DNA of 64,000 nt from an uncultured Tropicimonas sp. (GCA_947497945.1 CANMIP010000004.1:62001-126000); one strand, 5' to 3'; shown: positions 25,582 through 34,807, numbered from the stretch's first letter. Program-made: numbers and translations. Notes: a model not told the origin generated them from the letters alone.

Positions 25582-26126
25582 GGACTGCACTCCGTCATGA
25601 GGGCCGGTGACGGAAACCTGCGGGACATGGCCGTCTTGCTGGCGTCAGGCGGCAACTGGCATCGCACCCCGAAGGCTGTTGCGCGCAGAAATCCTTCTCC
25701 ATGACCTCGGTATCGGCCGTCAAGTAGACCTTCGTCAGACGGTTCGACGCACGGGAGCTTGCCTCGATCACCTCGACAAACACGGCTGTGTCTCGATCGT
25801 GACCTCTCCGCATGTGAAGGGAAACTCCATCATGTTCCTTCACGAGGGCGACGACACGCAGCTCGCGACACCCGCCGTGTGGTTTGGCAACATAAAAAAC
25901 GCGGCATCAGAGCAGCCCCGTGACGACCAGAGCCGGTTTCGGCGGACGGGTCGAAAGCGCAAACGCGCCGAGCCCTTGCCGACAGCGATGGACAGGGACG
26001 GGGCCCAGACGGAGACCAATCTCCGGCACTTGCCCCTACGACAAAGCCCATGCGCCGGGAAACGGTGCTTTGCGCCTGGCGCCAGGCCGCGCTAGATCAT
26101 CGGACAGACCCCATCAGGAGGCAGAC
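25582..26126. other. 545-bp region without a convincing gene
   Basis: The stretch about 25680-25900 is visibly less GC-rich than its surroundings. On the minus strand it has an open frame (from about 25900 to 25595) with sensible-looking peptide text such as EVIEASSRASNRLTKVYLTAD, but no good start codon, ribosome site or recognised family. It may be a gene remnant. The last ~100 bp presumably carry the methyltransferase promoter. Confidence 0.4.
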
Positions 26127-26759
26127 ATGGCCCAATCGCACCGTTTCTGGAACTGGATCGCCCGCCGCTATGCCCGCATGCCGGTGCGCGACGACGCCTC
26201 CTATCGCGAAAAGCTGCGGCGCACGCAGGCCGTCCTGCAACCCGACTGGAGCGTGCTGGAATTCGGCTGCGGCACCGGGACGACGGCGCTGGAACACGCC
26301 CCGCATGTCACAGAGATCCGGGGGATCGATTCCGCGCCGAAGATGATCGAGATCTGCCGCGAGCGCGCCAGGACGACCGGATGCGACAATGCAAGCTTCG
26401 ACATCGCCGCCATTGATGGGCTGGACCAGCCGGATTCCTCGCTCGATGCGGTGCTCGGCATGTCCATCCTGCATCTTGTCGATGACCGCGACGCGGTGAT
26501 CGCCAGCGTCCATCGCATGCTCCGGCCCGGCGGCGTCTTCATCAGCTCGACCATCTGCCTCGAGGGACAGGCACGACTGTTCCGCCGGGTCATCCTGCCG
26601 ATGGCAAACCTCGTCGGCGTGCTGCCGCGCATCCACGCCTTCAGCCGCACCGACCTCATCGCGGCGCTCGAAGCCGCCGGGTTCGAGATCGAAGACAACT
26701 GGCAGCCCGACGAGGACGCGACGAAGGCGGTGTTCGTGATCGCGCGCAAGCCGGCCTAG
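26127..26759 (+). CDS. Class I SAM-dependent methyltransferase
   Basis: 210 residues. SAM-binding motif I VLEFGCGTGTTAL (about 44-56), followed by IRGIDSAPKMIEICR (motif II acid) and the post-motif LDAVLGMSILHLVDD; Methyltransf_11-like. Substrate unknown. AGGAGG lies 6-7 nt upstream of the ATG. Its TAG stop overlaps the stop of the convergent alpha/beta hydrolase (CTAG). Confidence 0.88.
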   Translation: MAQSHRFWNWIARRYARMPVRDDASYREKLRRTQAVLQPDWSVLEFGCGTGTTALEHAPHVTEIRGIDSAPKMIEICRERARTTGCDNASFDIAAIDGLDQPDSSLDAVLGMSILHLVDDRDAVIASVHRMLRPGGVFISSTICLEGQARLFRRVILPMANLVGVLPRIHAFSRTDLIAALEAAGFEIEDNWQPDEDATKAVFVIARKPA

Positions 26760-27544
26760 GACGGCAGGGTCGCCACGCTCTCGGCAAGGAAACTCGACCG
26801 GATCGCTTCGGCGACCTCGGCCGGATGGGAGAACGGCACCATGTGGCCGGCCTCGGCAATCCGGACGCGGCGTGCGCCGGCAATCCGCGCGGCCAGGGTC
26901 TCGACGATATCGGCAACGACCGGCGGGCTTTCCCGCCCCTCGATCAACAGCACCGGCAGGTCCAGCCCTTCGAGCCGCCCCGGCGCAAGGATCCCCGCGC
27001 AGTCGTGCTGCAGGATCGCTGTCTGATCCGGCACGATATGGATCTGCGACGCAATCCGTGCCCGCGCCGGACCCGGAAGGGACTCCCAGGCCAGCCCGGT
27101 GCCCCAGCTCCCGGTGAAGAACCGCGCCGCGCCTTCGCGGTCGCCGGCGGCGAAACGCCGGGAAAGCTCCTGCCACTCGATCTCGAATGCCGCCTTTGCC
27201 GCGCCGGACCGCGCAGCGGCGAAGAGCACCGGCTCGATCAGGGTCAGGCTGCGGACCCGTTCCGGCGCGCGCAACGCATGTTCCAGCGCCACGACGGCGC
27301 CGAAGGAATGGCCGATGACATGGCGCGGCCCCTCCGGGACGCCGTCGAGCACCTCAAGGGAGGCGGCGAGGAAGTCGCCGCCCTCCCAATCGGGGGCCGT
27401 TCCATGCCCCGGCAGATCGGGTGCAAGCACGGTCAGGCGATCGGCCAGGCTCGCGACCATCGGAGCCCAGGCGCCGCCATGCGCCAGCGTGCAATGCAAC
27501 GCCACCGCCTGTTCAGACCCGTGCCCGATCCGCCGAATGCCCAT
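26756..27544 (-). CDS. Alpha/beta hydrolase
   Basis: 262 residues. Nucleophile elbow VIGHSFGAVV (Ser80), catalytic His in IAEAGHMVPFSHP near the C-terminus, oxyanion region LHCTLAHGGAW. Typical of small esterases or peptidases acting on hydrophobic compounds; the substrate cannot be read from sequence. It lies 2 bp downstream of the DsbA-like isomerase gene on the same strand, so the two form an operon. Confidence 0.85.
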   Translation of the reverse strand: MGIRRIGHGSEQAVALHCTLAHGGAWAPMVASLADRLTVLAPDLPGHGTAPDWEGGDFLAASLEVLDGVPEGPRHVIGHSFGAVVALEHALRAPERVRSLTLIEPVLFAAARSGAAKAAFEIEWQELSRRFAAGDREGAARFFTGSWGTGLAWESLPGPARARIASQIHIVPDQTAILQHDCAGILAPGRLEGLDLPVLLIEGRESPPVVADIVETLAARIAGARRVRIAEAGHMVPFSHPAEVAEAIRSSFLAESVATLPS

Positions 27545-27546
27545 GC

Positions 27547-28143
27547 TCAGAGCGCACCGGAGAGATGGGCGTCGAGATCGTCGAGCCGGTCATGGCCCCA
27601 GAAACGCTCATCCGTATCGGTGATGTAGAAGGGCGCCCCGAAGACACCCCGGTTCACGGCGTCCTCAAGGTTGGCCGAATAGGCCTCCGCGCCGGTCAGC
27701 AGGCCGGAATCGGCAAGGCTCGGGTCGAACCCGGCAGTGCCGAGCACTTCGCGCACCACCTCATCTGTGGCGATGTCCTTTTCCTCGGCCCAACAGGCCC
27801 GCAGGAAGCCCTGCACCAGCGGGCCGACATCGCCGCCCGAAAGCTGCGCGGCGATGATCGCATAGGAGGACGGCGCGGCATTTGTCGGCCAGTGGGCCGG
27901 CTTGAAATTGATCGGCAGGCCGGTCTTCTTCGCCGCCCGCTTGAGCTCCTGCATCCGGTATTCCATCCGCGAGGGGTGCCTGTCCTTCGGCGGCGTTCCG
28001 CCGGTCCGCGGGAACAGCGCGATGATATCCATCGGCTTGTAGGTGATGGTCGCGCCTTGTTTCGCTGCAATTTCTTCCAGCCGGTTCCCAGCCAGGTAGG
28101 TGAAGGGCGAAAGGGTCGAGAAGAAGTAATCGATATGTGCCAT
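27547..28143 (-). CDS. 2-hydroxychromene-2-carboxylate isomerase (DsbA/GST-kappa family)
   Basis: 198 residues of the thioredoxin-like HCCA isomerase family, which uses glutathione. The active-site Ser12 is in FFSTLSPFTYLAGNRL and the cis-Pro motif GVFGAPFYITDTDERFWGHD is near the C-terminus. In naphthalene degradation it isomerises 2-hydroxychromene-2-carboxylate; in many Rhodobacterales the substrate is unknown. First gene of a pair with an alpha/beta hydrolase, divergent from a GT-C glycosyltransferase. Confidence 0.88.
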   Translation of the reverse strand: MAHIDYFFSTLSPFTYLAGNRLEEIAAKQGATITYKPMDIIALFPRTGGTPPKDRHPSRMEYRMQELKRAAKKTGLPINFKPAHWPTNAAPSSYAIIAAQLSGGDVGPLVQGFLRACWAEEKDIATDEVVREVLGTAGFDPSLADSGLLTGAEAYSANLEDAVNRGVFGAPFYITDTDERFWGHDRLDDLDAHLSGAL

Positions 28144-28281
28144 GGTCGTCTCCCTGTATGCGCCGCAACCCTAGCGGCATGGGGCCGGTTGACAATGGCA
28201 GATGCATGGGGTCCTAAAAGGCGTTCGCCACGTCAAGAGGCGCTCCTTTGCGCCGGGCGCCAGGAAACCGGACTTCAGACC

Positions 28282-29781
28282 ATGACCGCCAGGACCCGAT
28301 CCGCCCTTTTCGTGGCGCTCGCCACCTTCGCCCTCGCCCTGACAATCCGGCTGCTCGGGGTCGATCTGCGCGCCCCCTGGCTCGACGAGATCTACTCCCA
28401 GTTCGCAATTTCCCGGGAATGGTACGGGCTGGCCGCGGACAGGATCACGCGGGGCCACTCCCCGCTCTATTTCGCCCTGATGAAGGCCTTTGGCATCGAA
28501 GGCGCCAATATCGTCGCCATGCGCACCGCCTCCGCGATCTTCGACGCGGCTGGCGCGGCCATTCTCGCCGGGGCGCTGGCGGTCTATCTCAACCGGGCCA
28601 CGGCGCTCTTCTTCGGCTTCTTCTATGCCTGGTCGCCACTGGCCATCCACTGGGCGCAGAATGCCCGCCCCTATGGGCTGTTGATCCTGTTCACGGCCAT
28701 CGGCCTTGCCGGCGCCATTGGCCTGTTCTCGACGCTCGGGCGCGATGACGAGCGTGCCGCGCGCCGGCCCCGGCGCCTCTTCGCCTTCGGCTTCTCGATG
28801 GCCAGCCTGACCATCACGGCCGGTATCTTCGCCTTCCTGTCGACAGCGCTCCTGCCTTTTCTTCTGCCGCAGACCCGGCGTGACGCGGCCTTCCTCAAGC
28901 GCTGGAAACGGGCGTTGAGGGTGCCGGGGGTCGTCGCGATCCTCGCCTATTTCACCATGAGCGGGCCGCATATCGCCCGCAATGTCGATGGCTACTGGGC
29001 CGAGAAATACAATTCATTGGACTTCGAGGGGCTGGGCAATCTCTGGGTGTCGAGCCTGTTCGATGTCGATCTCCCGTTCGCCCTGGAACGGCTCGGAGCG
29101 CCAGCGGACCTGGCCTCGCCGCTGACCTGGCTGGTCTCGGCGCTGCTGCTCGCCTTTCTGGCCATCGGCCTCGCTGCGACCCGCAAACGCCCCGGCCTGC
29201 TTGCCCCGGCCTGCCTGATGATCGGCTACACGCTGCTGATGATCTGCGTCAGCGCCTGGACCAGCGTGCTTGTCCCCCGCTACTTCCTGCCGCCCTGGAT
29301 CGCGCTTCTCGCGCTGGCCGCCACAGGGATGGCCGTCGCACGGGCGCGCAGCCGCTGGAGCTGGCTGGCCATCGCCCCGTTGATGCTGTGCTTTGCCATT
29401 GCGGGCTATCTCAAGGCGACCCAGCCCGAGGCGCCCCGCGACCGCCCGCTTGCCCCGGTGGCAGAGATCATCGCGATTGCGCCGCCCGAGACTGTCCGCA
29501 TCCTCTATGAACGGACAGACGGCACCCGCAACAAGCTGATCATGGAGCTCTTCCCGCAGCGTTTCGCACGCGCCGAGCTGGACCGGCCAGCGCTCTCCTC
29601 CTGGCGGCTGGACCGTTTCACGCAGGCCCGCGCGGAGGGGCGCGACCTCTTCGCCTATGTCTCCGCGGGCAGGTTGCCGAATGTCCTTGCCGAAGCCGGG
29701 GAGCCGCCGGCCTGCATCCTCGAATTCGAGGATTGGCGACTGGCCTATTGGGGCGACACCGGCGCGGTCTGTGCCCCCTGA
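28282..29781 (+). CDS. GT-C fold glycosyltransferase (family 39-like)
   Basis: 499-residue polytopic membrane protein. The first loop has APWLDEIYSQFA, with the acidic Asp35-Glu36 pair used by PMT/ArnT-type enzymes. Around nine to eleven hydrophobic segments follow, then a soluble C-terminal part (about 400-499). It probably transfers a sugar from a lipid-phosphate donor to an envelope acceptor in the periplasm. Longer in-frame extension upstream runs through other genes and is rejected. Confidence 0.78.
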   Translation: MTARTRSALFVALATFALALTIRLLGVDLRAPWLDEIYSQFAISREWYGLAADRITRGHSPLYFALMKAFGIEGANIVAMRTASAIFDAAGAAILAGALAVYLNRATALFFGFFYAWSPLAIHWAQNARPYGLLILFTAIGLAGAIGLFSTLGRDDERAARRPRRLFAFGFSMASLTITAGIFAFLSTALLPFLLPQTRRDAAFLKRWKRALRVPGVVAILAYFTMSGPHIARNVDGYWAEKYNSLDFEGLGNLWVSSLFDVDLPFALERLGAPADLASPLTWLVSALLLAFLAIGLAATRKRPGLLAPACLMIGYTLLMICVSAWTSVLVPRYFLPPWIALLALAATGMAVARARSRWSWLAIAPLMLCFAIAGYLKATQPEAPRDRPLAPVAEIIAIAPPETVRILYERTDGTRNKLIMELFPQRFARAELDRPALSSWRLDRFTQARAEGRDLFAYVSAGRLPNVLAEAGEPPACILEFEDWRLAYWGDTGAVCAP

Positions 29782-29868
29782 GGCACGCCTGGGCAATAGC
29801 GCATCGATGTGGCGCGTCCTGCCCAAAGGGAGTGTTTAATTTTCCTCGCCCTTGCGGTAGGCGGAAAC

Positions 29869-29885
29869 CGTCACATCCCTGTCAT
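29869..29885. promoter_or_regulatory. 11-bp-spaced direct repeat upstream of prs
   Basis: CGTCAC (29869-29874) and TGTCAT (29880-29885) are two GTCA-type half-sites exactly 11 bp apart, ending 28 bp before the chosen prs start. The spacing is that of OmpR/PhoB-family binding sites, and TGTCAT is a Pho-box half-site. Two units only, so the support is modest. Confidence 0.3.
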
Positions 29886-29913
29886 GATTCCGACCACTCC
29901 GGAGCCCAGTCGA

Positions 29914-30927
29914 ATGATACCCCACCAGAGCCAACCGAAACTGATCGCCGGCAATGCGAACCCGCCGTTGTCGCAAGCGATTTCCCGACGTGTTTCCATG
30001 AGCCGCGGCATGACCGTCGGACTTGTCGATGCCCGCGTGGAGCGGTTCAACGACCAGGAAATCTTCGTAGAGGTCTACGAGAATGTCCGCGGCGAGGACA
30101 TGTTCATCATCCAGCCGACCTCGAACCCGGCCAATGACAACCTGATGGAACTGCTCATCATGTCGGACGCGCTGCGGCGCTCCTCGGCCCAGCGGATCAC
30201 CGCCGTTATCCCCTATTTCGGCTATGCCCGCCAGGATCGCCGCTCCAAGGCGCGCACGCCGATCTCCGCGAAGCTCGTGGCCAACATGATCGCCGCCTCC
30301 GGAATCGACCGGGTGCTGACCATGGACCTGCACGCGACCCAGATCCAAGGCTTCTTCGACATCCCCGTGGACAACCTCTACGCCTCGCCGATCTTCTCGC
30401 TCGATATCAAGCACAAGTTCGGCAAGAAGCTCGACAAGGTGACCGTGGTCTCGCCGGATGTCGGCGGCGTCGGGCGCGCCCGCGAGCTGGCCAAGCGGAT
30501 CGGCTGCGCGCTGGCGATCGTCGACAAGCGCCGCGAGAAGGCGGGTGAGATCGCCGAGATGACCGTGATCGGCGACGTGGAAGGCCAGAGCTGCATCATC
30601 GTTGACGATATCTGCGACACCGCCGGCACGCTGTGCAAGGCGGCCGATGTGTTGATCGAGGCCGGTGCCAAGGAAGTCCATTCCTACATCACCCATGGTG
30701 TTCTCAGCGGCCCGGCGGTCGAACGGATCACCAACTCCTCGATGAAATCGCTGGTGATCACCGATTCCATCGAAGCGACGGAGCCGGTGAAGAAAGCCAA
30801 GAACATCCGCATCGTGCCGACCGCGCCGATGTTCGCACAGGCGATCCTGAATATCTGGAACGGCACCTCGGTCTCCTCGCTCTTCGATCACGAGGCGCTG
30901 GCGGCAATCTACGAAGGCACGTATTGA
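29914..30927 (+). CDS. prs: Ribose-phosphate pyrophosphokinase
   Basis: 337 residues. Makes PRPP from ribose 5-phosphate and ATP for nucleotide, His and Trp synthesis. Flexible loop [20 protein letters not shown], metal-binding [11 protein letters not shown], and PRPP-binding [13 protein letters not shown] are all present. I chose the ATG at 29914 ([16 protein letters not shown]) because GGAG lies 9 nt upstream and the N-terminus matches relatives. The ATG at 29884 would add 10 residues. A compact hairpin follows the stop. Confidence 0.95.
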   Translation: MIPHQSQPKLIAGNANPPLSQAISRRVSMSRGMTVGLVDARVERFNDQEIFVEVYENVRGEDMFIIQPTSNPANDNLMELLIMSDALRRSSAQRITAVIPYFGYARQDRRSKARTPISAKLVANMIAASGIDRVLTMDLHATQIQGFFDIPVDNLYASPIFSLDIKHKFGKKLDKVTVVSPDVGGVGRARELAKRIGCALAIVDKRREKAGEIAEMTVIGDVEGQSCIIVDDICDTAGTLCKAADVLIEAGAKEVHSYITHGVLSGPAVERITNSSMKSLVITDSIEATEPVKKAKNIRIVPTAPMFAQAILNIWNGTSVSSLFDHEALAAIYEGTY

Positions 30928-30957
30928 TCCCGGCAGATTCCGGACGAAATTGTGTTT

Positions 30958-30985
30958 CGGGCGCCTGCGGGCGCCCGACTGCGTT
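30958..30985 (+). terminator. Intrinsic terminator-like hairpin after prs
   Basis: GGGCGCC (30959-30965), loop TGCG, GGCGCCC (30970-30976): a perfect 7-bp GC stem 31 bp after the prs stop. It is followed by GACTGCGTTT rather than a clean T-tract, so efficiency is uncertain. Confidence 0.5.
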
Positions 30986-31082
30986 TGGCCGCTGAAAGGG
31001 CTGGTTGGGGCTCAATGCTCCCGGCGCGCGCACGGCAGGCCGTTCCCGGGCCGGGCGGCCATCCGCAAGGCCTCCCGCGGTT

Positions 31083-31433
31083 TCAGGGAATGTCCCAATC
31101 CTCGTCATGCGCCAGCTCGCCAATGGCAAGCCAGGACGCGGAGGCGCGCGCGATCTGGGTGTCGCTCCACGTGTGGACGACGATCTCGAAGCCTTCCTCG
31201 GTGATCGCGCGGGCGGAGATATCGATGCGCGGGTTGGAGCTGGCCGCGATATCCATCATCGAAAGCGAGACATGAACCGTGGGCGGGGCCAGGAATGGCT
31301 CCGAGAAGCGGACTTCGACAGTGGCGTCACGCGAGCCGCTCCCGGACCACATTGGCCCATCATGCCGAAAGTCGGAAAACAGCCGTGAGTCTCCCTGGTC
31401 GACACCAATGAGGTAATTCCGCAGTTTCTTCAT
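31083..31433 (-). CDS. H-type lectin domain protein
   Basis: 116 residues matching the H-type lectin domain (beta-sandwich that binds N-acetylgalactosamine-like sugars in snail agglutinin and discoidin). Landmarks: FSDFRHDGPMWSGSG, VRFSEPFLAPPTVHVSLSM, and the C-terminal ASWLAIGELAHDEDWD. No signal peptide, so a cytoplasmic or unusually exported protein. Short proteins of this type recur in Rhodobacterales; function unknown. Convergent with prs. Confidence 0.82.
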   Translation of the reverse strand: MKKLRNYLIGVDQGDSRLFSDFRHDGPMWSGSGSRDATVEVRFSEPFLAPPTVHVSLSMMDIAASSNPRIDISARAITEEGFEIVVHTWSDTQIARASASWLAIGELAHDEDWDIP

Positions 31434-31510
31434 ATGGTCGGGCTACCGGGGCGGCATGGCGATTTCATGGCACGGGTATATCCGGAAACGGGACCGCCCT
31501 GGCAAGCCGA

Positions 31511-32659
31511 TCAACCGTGAATTGTCCGGGGTTGCGACTTCAGCGCCGCAATATCGGCCGCCCCGTATTGCACCATGTTCGCTTCGAGATCCGCCTTGAG
31601 GATGTCATAGACATGGGTCCCGCCGCGCGATCCCAACGCCGCCGTCCCATAGAGGAAGGCACGGCCGAGCATGCAGAAATCGGCGCCGAGCGACAGGGCG
31701 CGCATGATGTCCAGCCCGCCCTCGATCCCGCTGTCGAACACGATCTTGAGCCGACCATTCACTGCCTTGGCGACCTCTGGCAGCACGTCGATGCTCGCCG
31801 GGGCGGCATCGAATTGCCGGCCGCCATGGTTGGAGACGACGATCCCGTCGGCCCCTGCGGCAACCGCCATTTCCGCATCCTCGGGGTGCATCACGCCCTT
31901 GACGACGAAATGTCCCGGCCAGGCATCGCGCATCTGGCGCAGCATGTCCCAGTCCGGCCGTCCATCCACGACCTTGCCAACAAAGCGCGCGGCCCCGGCG
32001 AAGGTCTGGCCATCGAAATAGGTCTCGAGGGTCTTGAAGCGCGGCAGCCCATTGGCCAGTGTCTCCAGCGACCAGCGCGGCCGGATCGCGGCGCGCCAGA
32101 TCGAGCGCGGTGTGAATTGCGGAGGCACCGAGACCCCGGCGACAAGTTGCCGCTCCCGACGGCTGCCCACGGGCACATCGACCGTGATCATCAGCGTACC
32201 AAAGCCGCTTTCATGGGCGCGGCGCATGATATCGGCGCGAATTTCCGGGTCGACGGGGGTGTAGAGCTGGAACCAGCCATTGCCCTCGCAGAGAGGCCCG
32301 ATTGTCTCCGGCGACTCGTTGGCGACGGTCGAAAGCCCGTAGGGAAAGCCCTTTTCCGCCGCCGCGCGCGCGATAAAGCGCTCGGTTCCGGGCCACATCA
32401 GCCCCGACAGACCGACCGGAGCGGTGCCGAAGGGCACGGAGTAGCGGCGCCCGAATATCTCGGTTTCCAGCGACGGCGTGAAGCGCCCGCGCAGCACGCG
32501 CGGCACCAGCTCGACCGCGTCCAGCGCGGCCCGGTTGCGCGGCACAAGCCGTTCGGTGCCGGTGCCGCTGGCGAGGTATTCCCAGGCGAAGAAGGGAACC
32601 CGCTTGCGTGCTTTTTCGGCAAGATAGGGAATGGAGGGGTAACGGTTCTCAAGCTGCAT
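31511..32659 (-). CDS. lldD: FMN-dependent alpha-hydroxy-acid oxidase (L-lactate dehydrogenase LldD type)
   Basis: 382 residues, TIM-barrel flavoprotein that oxidises L-lactate or another 2-hydroxy acid. Seen: FGTAPVGLSGLMWPGTE, LSTVANESPETI, FQLYTPVDPEI, FVVKGVMHPEDAEMA (catalytic-region Lys) and IVVSNHGGRQFDAAP with the catalytic His. MQLENRYPSIPYL is the conserved start; upstream residues are not homologous. A TGGTC-type palindrome lies just before the start. Divergent from a single-domain response regulator. Confidence 0.88.
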   Translation of the reverse strand: MQLENRYPSIPYLAEKARKRVPFFAWEYLASGTGTERLVPRNRAALDAVELVPRVLRGRFTPSLETEIFGRRYSVPFGTAPVGLSGLMWPGTERFIARAAAEKGFPYGLSTVANESPETIGPLCEGNGWFQLYTPVDPEIRADIMRRAHESGFGTLMITVDVPVGSRRERQLVAGVSVPPQFTPRSIWRAAIRPRWSLETLANGLPRFKTLETYFDGQTFAGAARFVGKVVDGRPDWDMLRQMRDAWPGHFVVKGVMHPEDAEMAVAAGADGIVVSNHGGRQFDAAPASIDVLPEVAKAVNGRLKIVFDSGIEGGLDIMRALSLGADFCMLGRAFLYGTAALGSRGGTHVYDILKADLEANMVQYGAADIAALKSQPRTIHG

Positions 32660-32663
32660 CTTT

Positions 32664-32674
32664 TGGTCCGACCA
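32664..32674. promoter_or_regulatory. TGGTCNGACCA palindrome over the lldD leader
   Basis: TGGTCCGACCA (reverse TGGTCGGACCA on the lldD strand) is a perfect 11-bp palindrome with a single central base, ending 5 nt before the lldD start codon. TGGTC/GACCA arms are used by FadR/LldR-type GntR regulators. Binding here would also block ribosome access if it were an RNA element, but the simplest view is an operator. Confidence 0.45.
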
Positions 32675-32862
32675 TATTGTCCAGTGCCGACATAAGCCTC
32701 GGTTCGGGGAAAGCCAATGTGACATTGCTTCAACCCCGGCATGCCAGGTCCGACGGGTGCACATTCCTTGAGCGGTGATATTGTCTTCCAGGCGAAAATC
32801 TTCCTATGATGCGCCGGAGTGATTTCTGCCATGGATCGGCAGTCATTTCCGTTGGAGCTGCA

Positions 32863-33267
32863 ATGCCACAGATCATCATCGCCGATGACAACCTGGAATT
32901 CGCTAACTACGTGGCAACGGTCTGCCGGCGCGAGGGTTGGAGCGTCGAGACCTGCGAAAACGGAGCGATCCTCCTTGACACCTTGCGCATGGGCAGTGGA
33001 CCGGCCCTGGTGTTGATCGATGTGAACATGCCGGAAATGGACGGAATCGAGGCGATCGAGGGTATTGTCGATGTCGATCGGCCGCTTCGCCTGCGCTTCG
33101 TGACCGGCGGCTCGGATGCGCCGATCGTCGCCGCGAAGATGATCGCCTCGGCGCGGGAACTGGCCGTGGGCTACAATGTCTTCAAGCCGCTACGCAAGGA
33201 AGAGCTGCAGGCGCTTCTGAAGGACGAGGCGGAAAAGCTCGTGGCAATGGGCGGCGCAGAGGCCTGA
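32863..33267 (+). CDS. Single-domain response regulator
   Basis: 134 residues: only a receiver domain. Acidic pocket Asp8-Asp9 (IIIADDN), phospho-acceptor Asp53 in LVLIDVNMPEMDG, Thr81 in FVTGGS and Lys108 in VFKPLRKEE. No output domain, so it would act by protein contact (CheY/DivK/SpdR-like). GGAG lies 5 nt before the ATG. No histidine kinase is nearby. Confidence 0.88.
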   Translation: MPQIIIADDNLEFANYVATVCRREGWSVETCENGAILLDTLRMGSGPALVLIDVNMPEMDGIEAIEGIVDVDRPLRLRFVTGGSDAPIVAAKMIASARELAVGYNVFKPLRKEELQALLKDEAEKLVAMGGAEA

Positions 33268-33352
33268 CCCCCGCGCGCTGTTGTCGCCCCGTGCGCGATA
33301 CTCGACCCCGGCGCGGCCCGGCCTGCACGCAAGGCTCCACAGGAGACGCTGG

Positions 33353-34156
33353 ATGACCGACCCCACCGCCTATGACAACGCTGATTTCATCCCGGACGGG
33401 CATTCCTATTTCGATCGCTGGGCGGCCGCGGCGGAGACGTTCCGGGCGCAGTATCCGGCGCCGTTGCAGCGCTGCGACCGCGCCTATGGCGCCGGCGGAC
33501 GGCAACGCTACGACCTGTTCCTGCCCGAGGGGACACCGAACGGGCTGTTCTTCTTTATCCATGGCGGTTTCTGGCGGCTGAGCGGACGCGAGGACTGGTC
33601 CCATCTCGCCGAGGGCGCGCTCGGCAATGGCTGGGCGGTCGCATTGCCCTCCTATCCGCTGGCGCCGGACGCACGCATATCGGAGATCACCCGCTCCATC
33701 GTCCTGGCGCTGGAGGCGGCGGCCAGGAACGTGCCCGGGCCAATCCTTGTTGGCGGCCACTCGGCCGGCGGGCACCTGGCGATGCGCATGGTCTGCCCGG
33801 ATGTCGGGCTGTCGGCGGCGGTTGCATCGCGTATCAGGGGCGTTCAGCCGATATCGCCACTCGCCGACCTGACGCCGCTGGTGATGCTGCCGATGAACGC
33901 CACGCTCCGGATCGATGCCGAAGAGGCGGAGCGCGAAAGCCCGATCTCCTATCCCGAACCGGCCTGCGCCGTGGCCATCGAGGTCGGCGCCGCCGAACGG
34001 CCCGCCTTTATCGACCAGTCGATCCGCATGGCGGATCACTGGCTGAAAGCCGAGCTGACGATCTCCGAGAACCGGCATCATTTCGACATTCTCGACCCGC
34101 TCTGCGATCCCGAGAGCGACATGGTCCGGCGATTGATCGCCCTGTCGGAAGGCTGA
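33353..34156 (+). CDS. Alpha/beta hydrolase, kynurenine-formamidase/esterase-like
   Basis: 267 residues. HGG oxyanion motif FFFIHGGFW (70-72) and nucleophile ILVGGHSAGGH (Ser137); C-terminal His in ENRHHFDILDPL. Layout is that of the HSL/arylformamidase branch. An AGGAG ribosome site precedes the ATG. Substrate unknown; kynurenine formamidase is possible, but no kynurenine-pathway gene is adjacent. Confidence 0.8.
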   Translation: MTDPTAYDNADFIPDGHSYFDRWAAAAETFRAQYPAPLQRCDRAYGAGGRQRYDLFLPEGTPNGLFFFIHGGFWRLSGREDWSHLAEGALGNGWAVALPSYPLAPDARISEITRSIVLALEAAARNVPGPILVGGHSAGGHLAMRMVCPDVGLSAAVASRIRGVQPISPLADLTPLVMLPMNATLRIDAEEAERESPISYPEPACAVAIEVGAAERPAFIDQSIRMADHWLKAELTISENRHHFDILDPLCDPESDMVRRLIALSEG

Positions 34157-34249
34157 TACCGGGCGCGTCCCCTCGGCGGTCGGGCGCTGGCGCGCCTCCC
34201 GCCATTGGGGCGTGGCGCCGCTGGCGCGGCGCGGTCGGGTGGCAGCCGG

Positions 34250-34807
34250 TCAGCGACCGAACGCAGCCATCGCCTCGAAATCGATCTGTTCCAGGATCGG
34301 CCGCATCACTTCGACCGGCGCGCCGCTTGCCTGCACGAGGATGCGGCTGTCAACCAGCCCGGTCAACTCGCCGTCCTGGTTCATGAATTTCTCCGAACCG
34401 ATCCGGACGCGCTTGCCCAGCATCAGACCGGCGCCGCTCAGCATCCCGGCAAAGCCCTGGACCATGGCGTTGTCGGCCATCAGCAGAACGGAAAAACTGT
34501 CCTTGCCGCTGGCATAGGTCGCCTCCGCGCCGACGCCGCCGCCGAACATCGCCATCGCGGCGCTCATATCGGTGTTGATCTCGCGGCTCCAGCCATCGGG
34601 CGGCCCGGGCAGGAAAGCCGTCAGCCCCGCCGTCTTCCGCTCCCGCACGAGTTGCTGCGCATAGGCCAGTTCATCCAACGCATCCTGCATATCGCCCGCT
34701 TCATACGCGGCGCGCGCGGCATCGATGGTTTCCAGAACTTCATCGGCCCCGGCCGAGAGCGGCGCGAGGCAGAGCAGGCTGGCCGTGGCGACGGCGAGAC
34801 GAAACAT
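34250..34807 (-). CDS. Secreted protein of unknown function
   Basis: 185 residues with a signal peptide (MFRLAVATASLLCLAPLSAGA). The mature part starts with a helical region (VLETIDAARAAYEAGDMQDA) and continues with a domain seen in alphaproteobacterial periplasmic proteins: TAFLPGPPDGWSREINTDMS and glycine-rich AMAMFGGGVGAEATY. GGAGG precedes the ATG. Function unknown; it is the gene after the DmpA-type peptidase on the same strand. Confidence 0.75.
   Translation of the reverse strand: MFRLAVATASLLCLAPLSAGADEVLETIDAARAAYEAGDMQDALDELAYAQQLVRERKTAGLTAFLPGPPDGWSREINTDMSAAMAMFGGGVGAEATYASGKDSFSVLLMADNAMVQGFAGMLSGAGLMLGKRVRIGSEKFMNQDGELTGLVDSRILVQASGAPVEVMRPILEQIDFEAMAAFGR

Noticed and set aside
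25595-25843. 82-residue minus-strand gene beginning at GTG
   Set aside because: No ribosome site and no family; the frame extends upstream of the GTG without a stop, so I describe it as a possible remnant rather than a gene.
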